Positions 16,403-23,463 of a DNA stretch of 31,644 bases are shown here, in pieces. Within the stretch, counting starts at the first letter, position 1, and each line of letters opens with the position of its first letter. The DNA is from DATBIO01 sp036556965 (GTDB lineage Bacteria; Acidobacteriota; Vicinamibacteria; Fen-336). Where the stretch lies: NCBI GenBank assembly GCA_036556965.1, contig DATBIO010000200.1, positions 1 through 31,644 on the forward strand, written 5' to 3'. The translations under genes were made by a program, and so were the position numbers. The notes beneath the pieces are model-generated. The model was not told where the DNA came from, searched no databases, and worked only from the letters and a program-made list of their open reading frames with translations.

Positions 16403-17898
16403 GCGCGCGCCCGTCCCCGTTCCACCGTGCCGCCCGCGGGGCCGCGCTGTCGCTGCTCCTCGCCGCCCCCGCGGCGGGAGAACAGGCGCCCGCCATCCCC
16501 GACCACCCGGACAAGCTGCGCTTCGAGCCCATCGCCTTCGCGCCCCCCGCGGCCGCGGACCACCGGGTGGTGCTGCGCAACGGGATGGTGGTCTTCATCG
16601 CCGAGGACCGCACGCTGCCGCTGGTCAACATCGCCCTCACCGTGCGCACGGGGCGCTACCTCGACCCGGCAGGGAAGGAAGGCCTGGCCGAGCTGACGGG
16701 CGCGCAGATCCGGCGCGGCGGCACGCGGACCCTCAGCGCGGAGCAGCTCGACGAGAAGCTCGACTTCCTGGCCGCGCAGGTGGGCAGCGGGATCTCGGAC
16801 ACCGCGGGCTCGGCCAGCCTCAACTGCCTCTCCGACAACCTGGACCAGGCCCTCGCCCTCTTCGTGGAGATGCTGCGGGAGCCGCGCTTCCAGGAGGACC
16901 GCCTGGCCCTGGCCAAGGAGCAGGCGCTCCAGGCCATGAAGAAGCGCAACGACGACCCCGCGGACATCGAGGCCGCCGAGCTCACCGCGCTCCTCTACGG
17001 GGAGGGCCACTTCACCAACCGCCTGCCCACCGAGGCCTCCCTCAAGGCCATCACCCGCGAGGACCTCGTCTCCTTCCACCGCCGCTACTACCAGCCCGCC
17101 CACATGATCGCCGCGGTCTCGGGAGCCTTCACGCGGGCGGAGATGGTGCGCCGGCTGGAGGCGGCCTTCGGCCGCTGGCCCAGCAACCGCATGGCCGTCC
17201 CCCCCGTGCCCTCGGAGATCGCGTCCGCCGCCCCCGGCCTGTACCGCGTGCAGAAGGACGTGCCGCAGGGACGCGTGGCGCTGGTCCTGCCCACCGTGCG
17301 CCGCGACAGCCCGGACGTCTACGCGCTGGAGGTGATGAACGAGATCCTGGGGGGCAGCGGGTTCACCTCGCGCATCACGCGCACCGTCCGCTCCAACGAG
17401 GGCCTGGCCTACAGCGCCGGCTCCGGGCTCAGCATCGGGGTCTGGTACCCGGGCCGCTTCCGCGCCGCCTTCCAGAGCAAGAGCCGCACGGTGGCGTACG
17501 CCACCCACCTCGTGCTGGAGGAGATACGGAAGATCCGCGAGCTGCCGGTGTCGGAGGAGGAGCTGGAGACCATCAAGCGGAGCCTGGTGGAGAGCTTCCC
17601 CAGCAACTTCGCCTCCAAGGCGCAGTCCATGGGCGTATTCGCCGCCGACGAGTACACCCGGCGGGACCCGACCTTCTGGCGGACGTACCGCGACCGGATC
17701 CGCGCGGTGACCATCGCCGACGTGCAGCGCGTGGCCCGGCAGCACCTGGATCCCTCGCGCCTGATCGTGCTCGTGGTGGGCGACCAGAAGGAGATCGACG
17801 TGGGCGACGCCACGCACCCCTACGAGCTGGCCAAGCTGCTGGCGGGCGGCCGGACGGTCATCCTCCCGCTGCGCGACCCGCTCACCTGGAAGCGCTGA
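16399..17898 (+). CDS. Secreted M16-family peptidase partner, zinc ligands lost
   Basis: A 499-residue protein with a signal peptide (FHRAARGAALSLLLAAPAAG) starting at a GTG that overlaps the previous stop. The M16 fold is clear (VVLRNGMVVFIAEDRTLPLVNIALTVRTG ... LVSFHRRYYQPAHMIAAVSG). However, the place of HxxEH reads EGLAELTGAQIRRGGT, so all three residues are changed and the protein should not hydrolyse peptides. The C-terminal half keeps the R/Y substrate-binding signature (ITRTVRSNEGLAYSAGSG), as expected for the non-catalytic half of an M16B heterodimer. It probably binds the upstream catalytic partner in the periplasm. Only 4 bases separate its stop from the converging HTH gene. Confidence 0.93.
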   Translation: MSARPSPFHRAARGAALSLLLAAPAAGEQAPAIPDHPDKLRFEPIAFAPPAAADHRVVLRNGMVVFIAEDRTLPLVNIALTVRTGRYLDPAGKEGLAELTGAQIRRGGTRTLSAEQLDEKLDFLAAQVGSGISDTAGSASLNCLSDNLDQALALFVEMLREPRFQEDRLALAKEQALQAMKKRNDDPADIEAAELTALLYGEGHFTNRLPTEASLKAITREDLVSFHRRYYQPAHMIAAVSGAFTRAEMVRRLEAAFGRWPSNRMAVPPVPSEIASAAPGLYRVQKDVPQGRVALVLPTVRRDSPDVYALEVMNEILGGSGFTSRITRTVRSNEGLAYSAGSGLSIGVWYPGRFRAAFQSKSRTVAYATHLVLEEIRKIRELPVSEEELETIKRSLVESFPSNFASKAQSMGVFAADEYTRRDPTFWRTYRDRIRAVTIADVQRVARQHLDPSRLIVLVVGDQKEIDVGDATHPYELAKLLAGGRTVILPLRDPLTWKR

Positions 17899-17902
17899 CC
17901 CG

Positions 17903-18148
17903 CTAGGGGCGCCGTTCCCAGTCGGCGGGCGTCTCCGGGGGGGCCGGCCGCGGGAACGCCGAGCGGATGCCCAGCCGCTTCATCTTCTCGCAGAGGGTGG
18001 TGGGCAGGACCCCCAGCAGACGCGCCGCCCGCCGCTGGTTGCCGCCGGCGCGCTCGAGGGCGGCGAGGATGAGACGCCGCTCGTAGTCGTCGAGCAGCTG
18101 CTTCAAGCCGGGGTGGGGCGCGGCCGCGTCCTTGCTCGGGTCGCTCAT
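17903..18148 (-). CDS. Orphan Fis-type helix-turn-helix protein
   Basis: An 81-residue protein starting at the ATG at 18148. Residues ~23-65 (ERRLILAALERAGGNQRRAARLLGVLPTTLCEKMKRLG) are the HTH_8/Fis domain that normally ends NtrC-type sigma54 activators: GGNQRRAARLLG is the first part and TTLCEKMKRLGI the recognition helix. No receiver or AAA+ domain is present, and upstream codons do not encode one, so it is a free-standing DNA-binding protein rather than a visible truncation. It may act as a small regulator or nucleoid protein; targets are unknown. A strong-looking promoter (18283-18310) would give it a leader of about 128 bases. Confidence 0.88.
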   Translation of the reverse strand: MSDPSKDAAAPHPGLKQLLDDYERRLILAALERAGGNQRRAARLLGVLPTTLCEKMKRLGIRSAFPRPAPPETPADWERRP

Positions 18149-18282
18149 CCGCGGATCCCGCGTGCAAGGAGCGGGCCGCCATCACGCGACTCGTGCCCGC
18201 GTACATCCGATTGGACACGAGCGGACGAACCCGGGGGACGCCCGTACAAGGACATGAACGTCTCCGCGGCGCCCCCGCGTTG

Positions 18283-18310
18283 ATTATTGGGGCGGCGCGC
18301 GCACAGTCAA
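18283..18310 (-). promoter_or_regulatory. Sigma70-type promoter upstream of the Fis-like gene
   Basis: Minus strand: TTGACT (18310-18305), a 16-base spacer and AATAAT (18288-18283). Both boxes match consensus at five of six positions. It lies in the gap between the SCP2 gene and the Fis-like gene and predicts an RNA start near 18276, leaving a leader of about 128 bases. The rest of the gap (18149-18334) holds no convincing gene. Confidence 0.6.
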
Positions 18311-18334
18311 GGGCTTTCGCGCGGCGCGGCGCGC

Positions 18335-18652
18335 TCAGGCCTTCTTGAACGCGGAGACGAATTCCTTCAGCAGGAGAGGGTTGTTGCTCTTGATGGCGCC
18401 GGTCATGAAGTCCTTCATGCCCGGCGTGTGCTTGCCGTTCCACACGTCGAGGAACATCTGCGTGCTGGACTTGAAGAAGCAGTCCGCGTCCTGCGCGGGC
18501 TTGCCCGCCTTGACCTCGCAGCGGTCCGTGCCCAGAGAGACCGTCCACTTCTCGTCGTCGTCGAGGGAGAAGTAGAACGTGCGCGGGGACTTCACGCTGC
18601 CCTTCTGGAAGCGCTGGGGCAGGCTCTCGAAGATCTTGGCCACTTCGGACAT
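18335..18652 (-). CDS. SCP2 sterol-carrier-type lipid-binding protein
   Basis: A 105-residue, single-domain SCP2 protein (PF02036-like): IFESLPQRFQKG..., a beta-sheet with FYFSLDDDEKWTVSLGTDRCEVKAGKP, and the helical end FLDVWNGKHTPGMKDFMTGAIKSNN. The W-x-G-K-x-(D/x)-x(n)-A-x-x-x-G-x-I-x pattern near the C-terminus is characteristic. SCP2 domains bind lipids or acyl-CoA in a hydrophobic pocket in the cytoplasm. A strong purine-rich ribosome site (GGAGAGGAAGG) precedes the ATG at 18652. Codon usage is less extreme than in its neighbours, with several Phe/Lys/Asn codons. It stands alone in its unit. Confidence 0.92.
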   Translation of the reverse strand: MSEVAKIFESLPQRFQKGSVKSPRTFYFSLDDDEKWTVSLGTDRCEVKAGKPAQDADCFFKSSTQMFLDVWNGKHTPGMKDFMTGAIKSNNPLLLKEFVSAFKKA

Positions 18653-18709
18653 GGAACCTTCCTCTCCGCGGAACGTCTCCTATGGTCTGCGGCGGATGCT
18701 AGCACACGC

Positions 18710-18715
18710 TAGAAT
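18710..18715 (+). promoter_or_regulatory. -10 element TAGAAT upstream of AIM24 gene
   Basis: TAGAAT matches the sigma70 -10 box at five of six positions and sits in the gap between the divergent SCP2 and AIM24 genes, 87 bases before the ATG at 18803. The same hexamer precedes two other genes in this window. No clear -35 box is found. Confidence 0.35.
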
Positions 18716-18802
18716 CGCGTTTCCGCCGCCGGCTGCGCGGGCAGCGCGCCGCGCGAGGTGGGACGTGCGGTGACGGCGCCAGGAGAAGGAGCGGGATACG
18801 AG

Positions 18803-19642
18803 ATGAGCTGCGAGAAGTGCGGGGGCGCCCTCGCCGCGGGGGCGAGGTTCTGTCCGTCGTGCGGGGCACCGGTGGGACCGGCCGATGAGGGGGCGGCGCC
18901 GCCCATCGAGTTCCACGTGGTGGGCGACGTCATGCAGGCGGTGGTGGTGCCGCTCGGCCCCGGCCAGGAGGTCCAGGCGGAGCCGGGCGCCCTCCTCTAC
19001 ATGGCGGGCGACGTGGAGATGGACAGCGGCATGCGCGGGGGCCTCTGGGGCGGCCTGAAGCGCATGGTGGCAGGGGAGAGCCTGTTCGTCACCCGGTTCC
19101 GCAGCCGCAGCCAGGGCCAGGTGGCCTTCGCCGCCCCGCACCCCGGCAAGCTCCGCCAGCTCGACCTCGACGGGTTGCAGACCTGGCTGTGCCAGCGCGA
19201 CTCGTTCCTCTTCGCGACCAGGGGCGTCGAGATGGGCATCGCCTTCACCAAGCGCTTCGGCGCGGGGCTCTTCGGGGGCGAGGGGTTCATCCTCCAGCGC
19301 CTCGCCGGCCACGGCACCGCCTTCATCCACGGGGGCGGCAACTTCCTGGAGTTCGACCTCGTGCCCGGACAGGTGCTGCGCGTGGACACGGGCTGCATCG
19401 TGGCCTTCCAGGACTCGGTGTCCTACGACATCCAGTTCGTGGGAGGCTTCAAGAACGCGCTCTTCGGCGGAGAGGGCCTGTTCCTGGCCACCCTGAGCGG
19501 ACCGGGCAAGACCATCCTGCAGACGCTCCCCTTCTCGCGCCTGGCCGGCCGCATCCTCGGCTCCACGGGCGAGGGCACGGGCGGCATGGCCGGGGTGGGC
19601 GGCACGCTGCGGGACCTGGGGAACATCTTCGGCCGGGACTGA
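18803..19642 (+). CDS. AIM24/TIGR00266-family protein with N-terminal zinc ribbon
   Basis: A 279-residue protein. The ATG at 18803 follows AGGAGAAGGAG; in-frame GTGs at 18758 and 18770 lack support. It opens with a double CxxC zinc ribbon (CEKCGGALAAGARFCPSCGAPVG). The rest is the AIM24 beta-prism-like domain: PIEFHVVGDVMQAVVVPLGPGQEVQAEPGALLYMAGDVEM, GLWGGLKRMVAGESLFVTRF, TKRFGAGLFGGEGFILQRLAG and the repeat-like GGFKNALFGGEGLFLATLSGPG. The role of bacterial AIM24 proteins is poorly known; in yeast mitochondria Aim24 shapes inner membrane organisation. The domain carries no catalytic motif I can identify. The gene is followed by an acyltransferase in the same direction. Confidence 0.9.
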   Translation: MSCEKCGGALAAGARFCPSCGAPVGPADEGAAPPIEFHVVGDVMQAVVVPLGPGQEVQAEPGALLYMAGDVEMDSGMRGGLWGGLKRMVAGESLFVTRFRSRSQGQVAFAAPHPGKLRQLDLDGLQTWLCQRDSFLFATRGVEMGIAFTKRFGAGLFGGEGFILQRLAGHGTAFIHGGGNFLEFDLVPGQVLRVDTGCIVAFQDSVSYDIQFVGGFKNALFGGEGLFLATLSGPGKTILQTLPFSRLAGRILGSTGEGTGGMAGVGGTLRDLGNIFGRD

Positions 19643-19696
19643 GGTCCTCGGCCGCCGGGGAGCCGCGGAGGCCCTCGGTTAGCATCTCATCCGCCG

Positions 19697-20839
19697 ATGG
19701 GCGAAGGGGCGAGCCCGACGGGACGTCTTGGCCACCTGCCGTTTCTCGACGGCATCCGGGGCATCGGCGTCCTCTCCGTGATGGTCTTCCACACCGAGCT
19801 GGCGGTGTTCCGCGGCGGCTACCTCGCTCTCGACGTCTTCTTCGTGCTCAGCGGGTTCCTCATCACCTCCCTCCTCGTGCGCGAGTGGGAGGAGACGGGG
19901 TCCGTCCATCTCGGCCGCTTCTTCGCCCGCCGCGCGCTGCGGCTGCTGCCGGCGCTGCTGGCCTTCCTCGGCTTCTCCTCGCTCTACGCGTGGCTCGCGC
20001 TGCCCGAGGCGGTGGCGGCCACCATCCACCACGACGCCCTGATCGCGCTGCTCTACCTCAGCAACTTCGGCTGGGGCCTGTCCTGGCTGCAGAGCAACCT
20101 CGTGACGCACACGTGGTCGCTCTCCATCGAGGAGCAGTTCTACGTGCTCTGGCCGCTCACCCTCCTGTGCCTGCTGCGCTGGAGATGCCCGCGGTGGGCG
20201 GTGCTGGGGGGAACGGCCGCCGCCGTCGTGGCCCTGGGGCTCGTGCGCTCTTCGGTCGACTTCGACCTCCGGCAGACCGCCCGCCTGTGGACGGCGGTCT
20301 GGCTGGAGTGGCGGGGCGACAGCCTGCTCACGGGATGCCTCGCCGGGCTGGCCGTGGCCTGGGGGCGGGTCCCCGCGGGCCCCAGGGCCCGCCGCGTCCT
20401 GGCCGGTGCCGCGACCCTGGCCCTGGCCTGGCTGCTCTTCCTGACCCGGCGCGGCATGCACGTCCCCGCGTACTACCACTGGGGGCTCGTCACCGTGAAC
20501 CTGGCCTCCGCGGTCCTCATCGTGGGACTGACGCTGGCGCCGGGGGCCCTGACCCGGCGCGCCCTGGAGTGGCGCCCCCTCGTCTGGATCGGGGAGCGGT
20601 CCTACGGGCTCTACCTCTGGCACCTGCCGCTGTTCTGGACGCTGCCCGGGATCGGCGCGTCGCCGTGGCCCGCGCGTTGGCCGGAGGCGGCCGGGCGCCT
20701 ACTCCTCGCCGTCGCCGTGGCCACCGCCTCCTACGCCTGGATCGAGGCGCCGTTCCTGCGCCTGAAGCGCCGACTGGGAGCACCTCTCCCCGGTGCCGAA
20801 CGCGGTACGGCGGCCCTGGCCGCTCCTTCCGCCGCCTGA
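19697..20839 (+). CDS. Acyltransferase-3 (OafA/YrhL-like) membrane protein
   Basis: A 380-residue inner membrane protein of the acyltransferase 3 family. It opens with LPFLDGIRGIGVLSVMVFHTELAVFRGGYLALDVFFVLSGFLITSLL: the R-x10-H segment carries the conserved Arg and catalytic His, and FFVLSGFLIT is the family hallmark. RFFARRALRLLPALL and WSLSIEEQFYVLWPL are also typical. About ten helices end with PLVWIGERSYGLYLWHLPLFW. These proteins add acetyl or other acyl groups to extracytoplasmic sugars, peptidoglycan or lipids. No SGNH domain is attached. The short C-terminal tail is Ala-rich. The -10-like TAGCAT (19680-19685) would put the RNA start only a few bases before the ATG. Confidence 0.92.
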   Translation: MGEGASPTGRLGHLPFLDGIRGIGVLSVMVFHTELAVFRGGYLALDVFFVLSGFLITSLLVREWEETGSVHLGRFFARRALRLLPALLAFLGFSSLYAWLALPEAVAATIHHDALIALLYLSNFGWGLSWLQSNLVTHTWSLSIEEQFYVLWPLTLLCLLRWRCPRWAVLGGTAAAVVALGLVRSSVDFDLRQTARLWTAVWLEWRGDSLLTGCLAGLAVAWGRVPAGPRARRVLAGAATLALAWLLFLTRRGMHVPAYYHWGLVTVNLASAVLIVGLTLAPGALTRRALEWRPLVWIGERSYGLYLWHLPLFWTLPGIGASPWPARWPEAAGRLLLAVAVATASYAWIEAPFLRLKRRLGAPLPGAERGTAALAAPSAA

Positions 20840-20898
20840 GCTTGGCCCCGCGGCCCGCCCCGACGTGGCCGTGGCGCCCGCTGCCCGGCGACCCTCCG

Positions 20899-20927
20899 GC
20901 CGGTCCCGCGAGCTAGCGCGGGCCGGC
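20899..20927. terminator. Hairpin between converging acyltransferase and atpF genes
   Basis: An 11-bp stem, GCCGG (bulged T) CCCGCG, with loop AGCTAG, then CGCGGGCCGGC. The atpF stop codon (CTA on the plus strand, 20913-20915) falls in the loop. There is no T-run on either side, so it is a candidate two-way terminator or RNA 3' stabiliser rather than a classic intrinsic terminator. Confidence 0.4.
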
Positions 20928-21452
20928 GGGGAGCTGGTCGATGAACTCCTCGACCAGCCGCTTCTGGGCGTCCACGGTCAGGGACGACTTCACGATCTTG
21001 CCCGCGGCCTCCACGGCGATGTCCGCCACCAGGCCGCGGATCTCGTCGAGGGCCACCCGCTTCTCGCGGTCGATCTGCTCGCGCGCCTTCTGCACCATGC
21101 GCTCGGCCTCCGCGCGCGCCTGCGCGAAGAGGTCGGCCTTGAGCGACTCCGCGTCCTGGAAGGCGCGCTTCACGATGTCCTCGCGCTGGCGGCCGGCGTC
21201 CCGCAGGATCTCCTTCTGCTGGACGAGGAGGCTCTGCGCCTCCGTCTGCGCGTGCTGCGCCGTCTCCACCGCCGTCCGGATCTGCCGCTCGCGCTCCTCG
21301 ATCATGTCGAGGAGCGGCTTCCAGCCCAGCTTCGTCACCACGAAGGCGAACAGCGCGAAGAGGACCAGCGTCCAGACGGTGAGGCCGAGGTTCAGATCGG
21401 TGAAGCCGCCGCCCCCGGCGGCGGCCAGGACGGCCGCGCAGGCTGTCACCAC
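20913..21452 (-). CDS. atpF: ATP synthase F0 subunit b
   Basis: A 179-residue subunit starting at a GTG (a second GTG follows immediately). One N-terminal membrane helix (TVWTLVLFALFAFVVTKLGWKPLL) is followed by a long amphipathic coiled coil (EERERQIRTAVETAQHAQTE ... RMVQKAREQIDREKRVALDE), which forms the peripheral stalk and binds F1. A Gly/Ala-rich segment before the helix (MVTACAAVLAAAGGGG) may be a short signal sequence. It follows atpE by only 5 bases. It is the last gene of this cluster: the expected delta, alpha, gamma, beta and epsilon genes do not follow. No second b-type (b') gene is present. Confidence 0.95.
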   Translation of the reverse strand: MVTACAAVLAAAGGGGFTDLNLGLTVWTLVLFALFAFVVTKLGWKPLLDMIEERERQIRTAVETAQHAQTEAQSLLVQQKEILRDAGRQREDIVKRAFQDAESLKADLFAQARAEAERMVQKAREQIDREKRVALDEIRGLVADIAVEAAGKIVKSSLTVDAQKRLVEEFIDQLPAGPR

Positions 21453-21457
21453 CGGGC

Positions 21458-21691
21458 CTACTTGATGGCCAGGAGGATGGTGACGATCAGGGAGAAGAAG
21501 GTCACGCCCTCGATGAGGCCGGCGGCCACGATCATGGCGCCGCGGATGTCCCCGGCGGCGTTGGGCTGGCGCGCGATGCCCTCCAGGGCGGCCGCGGCCA
21601 GGCGGCCGATGCCGGCGGCGCCCCCCATGATGGTGAGTCCGGCCCCGATGCCGGCGGCGAAGTAGGCGAGAGCCTTGGGATCAGTCGGCAT
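21458..21691 (-). CDS. atpE: ATP synthase F0 subunit c
   Basis: A 77-residue two-helix proteolipid. The polar loop ARQP is at residues 40-43 and the ion-carrying carboxylate is E61 in the second helix (AAGLIEGVTFFSLIVTILL). The residue after E61 is Gly, and the helix-1 Gln of Na+-type rings is replaced by Ile, so proton coupling is expected. The Gly-rich helix-1 pattern (GGAAGIGRLAAAALEG) is degenerate compared with the usual GxGxGxG, with an Arg (R30) within it, and may influence ring size. AAAGGAG lies 10 bases before the ATG, a good ribosome site that spans the atpB stop. Confidence 0.96.
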   Translation of the reverse strand: MPTDPKALAYFAAGIGAGLTIMGGAAGIGRLAAAALEGIARQPNAAGDIRGAMIVAAGLIEGVTFFSLIVTILLAIK

Positions 21692-21705
21692 TGTCTCGAG
21701 CTCCT

Positions 21706-22662
21706 TTAGTGCGCGGGATGCGCCGACATCCCGATGAAGATGGATGTCAGCAGGGTGAAGATGTAGGCCTGGATGAAGGCCACCAGGACCTCCAGGACCA
21801 TGATGAACAGCGCGAGGGCCAGGGAGATGGGGATCATGATCACCCCGAAGGCGGTGGCCACCGCCGCCATGAGGGGGATGAGGAGGAGGAGGGTGGTGAT
21901 GACCATGTGCCCGGCCAGCATGTTCGCGAACAACCGGATCATCAGGGCGAAGGGCCGGGAGAACATCCCCAGCAGCTCCACCGGGATCATGATGGGCAGG
22001 AGCCAGGCGGGCATCCCGGGCGGCACCATGTTCTTGAAGTGGTGCGCGGCGCCGAACTTGGAGATGCCGGCCCACTGCATGGCCAGGAAAGCCACCACGG
22101 CCAGGCCCAGCGTCACGCTGATGTTGGCGGTGGAGGTGGTGCCCGAGAAAGACAGGTGCCCCGTGGCGCTGTCGTAGGCCGGCGCGGGCACCAGCCCCAG
22201 GAGGGCGGCCACGAGGATGAAGAAGAAGAACGAGAGCAGGAGCGGCGTGTACTTGCGGCCGTCGTGGCCGATGTTCTTCTCCGCCACCTCGTCCCGCACG
22301 TAGAGGACGAGCGCCTCCACCGCCGCCGCCAGCCCGGAGGGCACGCCGTCGCGGTAGCGCGCCCGCGCGTACTGGGCCAGCCCGATCACCAGCGCGCCCG
22401 CCACCACGAAGAACAGCAGGTGCTTGGTGGGCCCCAGGTTGAAGGGTCCGACGTGCAGCTCGCCGTAGCGCACGTCCACCACGTGGTGCATGAGGATGCT
22501 CGCCACGTCGGGCTGCTCCCCTTCGCCGTGCGCGGCCGCGGCGGGCGCCTCGGCTTGGCCGGCGGCGGGCGCCGCGCCGTGCTCGCCCGGGGCCGGCGCG
22601 GCGGCGACGGGCGACGGCTCCGGGGACGCGGCCAGGAGGGCCCAGAGCAGTGCGGCCTTCAT
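21706..22662 (-). CDS. atpB: ATP synthase F0 subunit a
   Basis: A 318-residue protein starting at the ATG at 22662, which overlaps the atpI-like stop (ATGA). Residues 1-55 are a signal-like helix followed by an Ala/Pro/His-rich linker (PAPGEHGAAPAAGQAEAPAA), longer than in E. coli. The core has KYTPLLLSFFFFILVAALLGL and the essential Arg in SRPFALMIRLFANMLAGHMV, which sits next to the c-ring carboxylate. The last helix pair (LEVLVAFIQAYIFTLLTSIFI) carries the conserved QAYIF. It forms the proton half-channels. The gene order atpB-atpE-atpF is standard. Confidence 0.96.
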   Translation of the reverse strand: MKAALLWALLAASPEPSPVAAAPAPGEHGAAPAAGQAEAPAAAAHGEGEQPDVASILMHHVVDVRYGELHVGPFNLGPTKHLLFFVVAGALVIGLAQYARARYRDGVPSGLAAAVEALVLYVRDEVAEKNIGHDGRKYTPLLLSFFFFILVAALLGLVPAPAYDSATGHLSFSGTTSTANISVTLGLAVVAFLAMQWAGISKFGAAHHFKNMVPPGMPAWLLPIMIPVELLGMFSRPFALMIRLFANMLAGHMVITTLLLLIPLMAAVATAFGVIMIPISLALALFIMVLEVLVAFIQAYIFTLLTSIFIGMSAHPAH

Positions 22663-23042
22663 GCCGAGGCTCCCGGCCGCATCCGATGGAGCACGCTCAG
22701 CTCGAAGACCAGGAACAGCACGAAGTAGCCGAGCAGGGACACGGCGAGCGGGACCTTGGGCAGGCCGAGGAGAACCACGGCGCCCACCACCGCCGCCAGC
22801 ATCAGCGCCATCCGTCCGACCATCCCGCCCAGCACCGCCCCCATGAAGAGCCTGGTGGAGCGCGTTTCCGACCACTTCACCAGTCCGTGTGCCGCCAGCG
22901 TGTTGGCGGCGGCCAGGGCTGCCCCGGCCAGCACCGCCCTGCCCGCGGCCGGCTCCAGCCTGGCCAGGGCCAGGGGCCAGAGCAGCGCGAGCGAACCCCC
23001 CGTCACCACCGCGACGACCAGCGCGTACCGCCCGAAGCTCAC
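22659..23042 (-). CDS. atpI: ATP synthase subunit I-like membrane protein
   Basis: A 127-residue protein starting at a GTG (23042) overlapping the atpZ stop. Four hydrophobic helices are visible: SFGRYALVVAVVTGGSLALLWPL, AVLAGAALAAANTLAAHGLV, FMGAVLGGMVGRMALMLAAVVGAVVLL and LAVSLLGYFVLFLVFELSVL. Sequence conservation in this family is weak, and the call rests mainly on size, topology and place between atpZ and atpB. AtpI proteins help assemble the c-ring. The frame is open upstream but that part overlaps atpZ and is not coding. Confidence 0.75.
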   Translation of the reverse strand: MSFGRYALVVAVVTGGSLALLWPLALARLEPAAGRAVLAGAALAAANTLAAHGLVKWSETRSTRLFMGAVLGGMVGRMALMLAAVVGAVVLLGLPKVPLAVSLLGYFVLFLVFELSVLHRMRPGASA

Positions 23043-23278
23043 GGCCGCTTGCGCAGGGTGAGCTTGTAGAACTGGTAGCCGGCCGCCGCGATCCCCAAGC
23101 CGCCGCCTGCGAGCAGGAGCCACGGGCTCGTGCCCAGCTTCGTGTCCAGCCAGTGGCCGCCCCCCAGGGTGAGCAGGATGGTGACGGCCAGGCTGAGCCC
23201 GAGGCCCAGGTACGGTCCCGCGTCCCTGAGCGCGCGCTCCCAGCCCCGCGATGGTGATTCCTCTTCGCCTGGCTTCAT
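23039..23278 (-). CDS. atpZ: AtpZ-type F0 accessory protein
   Basis: A 79-residue two-helix protein: a charged N-terminus (MKPGEEESPSRGWERALRDAG), helix PYLGLGLSLAVTILLTLGGGHWLDTKLG, and helix PWLLLAGGGLGIAAAGYQFYKLTLRK. This matches the AtpZ/ATPase_gene1 family (PF09527-like), including the G-x-x-L-D loop and GxxxGxxAAxYxFYKL ending. It is first in the F0 cluster, with the ATG at 23278. AtpZ works with AtpI in c-ring assembly and has been linked to Mg2+/Ca2+ handling. Confidence 0.85.
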   Translation of the reverse strand: MKPGEEESPSRGWERALRDAGPYLGLGLSLAVTILLTLGGGHWLDTKLGTSPWLLLAGGGLGIAAAGYQFYKLTLRKRP

Positions 23279-23317
23279 GGGCGGGAGTGAGCGGCGGACC
23301 GGAACGAACGGGCGCGA

Positions 23318-23346
23318 AGACTAGCACAGGGCCCAGGGGGCCACAA
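23318..23346 (-). promoter_or_regulatory. Candidate promoter of the F0 ATP synthase cluster
   Basis: Minus strand: TTGTGG (23346-23341), a 17-base spacer and TAGTCT (23323-23318). The spacer is ideal but the boxes match consensus at only three or four positions. The predicted RNA start near 23311 gives a leader of about 33 bases before atpZ. It lies back-to-back with the TAGAAT of the YfhO gene at 23363. Confidence 0.35.
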
Positions 23347-23362
23347 GCCGTGGGTGCGGCCC

Positions 23363-23368
23363 TAGAAT
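23363..23368 (+). promoter_or_regulatory. -10 element TAGAAT before first YfhO gene
   Basis: TAGAAT, five of six consensus positions, lies between atpZ (minus) and the first YfhO gene (plus). With the GTG at 23464 it predicts a leader of about 90 bases. No -35 box is obvious. The rest of the 23279-23463 gap shows no gene. Confidence 0.35.
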
Positions 23369-23463
23369 CGTGGAGGCTCCGCCCCGCCGTGCCCACGGCG
23401 CGTGCCGGGCGCGGACCAGGAGCCGTCGCGAGGTCATCGACGGGCGCTTCGATCTCGAGCCGC

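Noticed and set aside
18145..18255. 36-codon ORF overlapping the Fis-like start
   Set aside because: Many A/T third positions, no ribosome site and no recognisable peptide; kept only as a remark under the promoter finding.
18335..18652. Possible horizontal transfer of the SCP2 gene, given its less extreme codon use
   Set aside because: Its amino-acid composition (Lys, Phe, Asn) explains most of the difference, and third positions are still mostly G/C.
19642..19673. Imperfect hairpin after the AIM24 gene
   Set aside because: The stem is bulged and interrupted with no T-run, and such pairing is expected by chance at this GC content.
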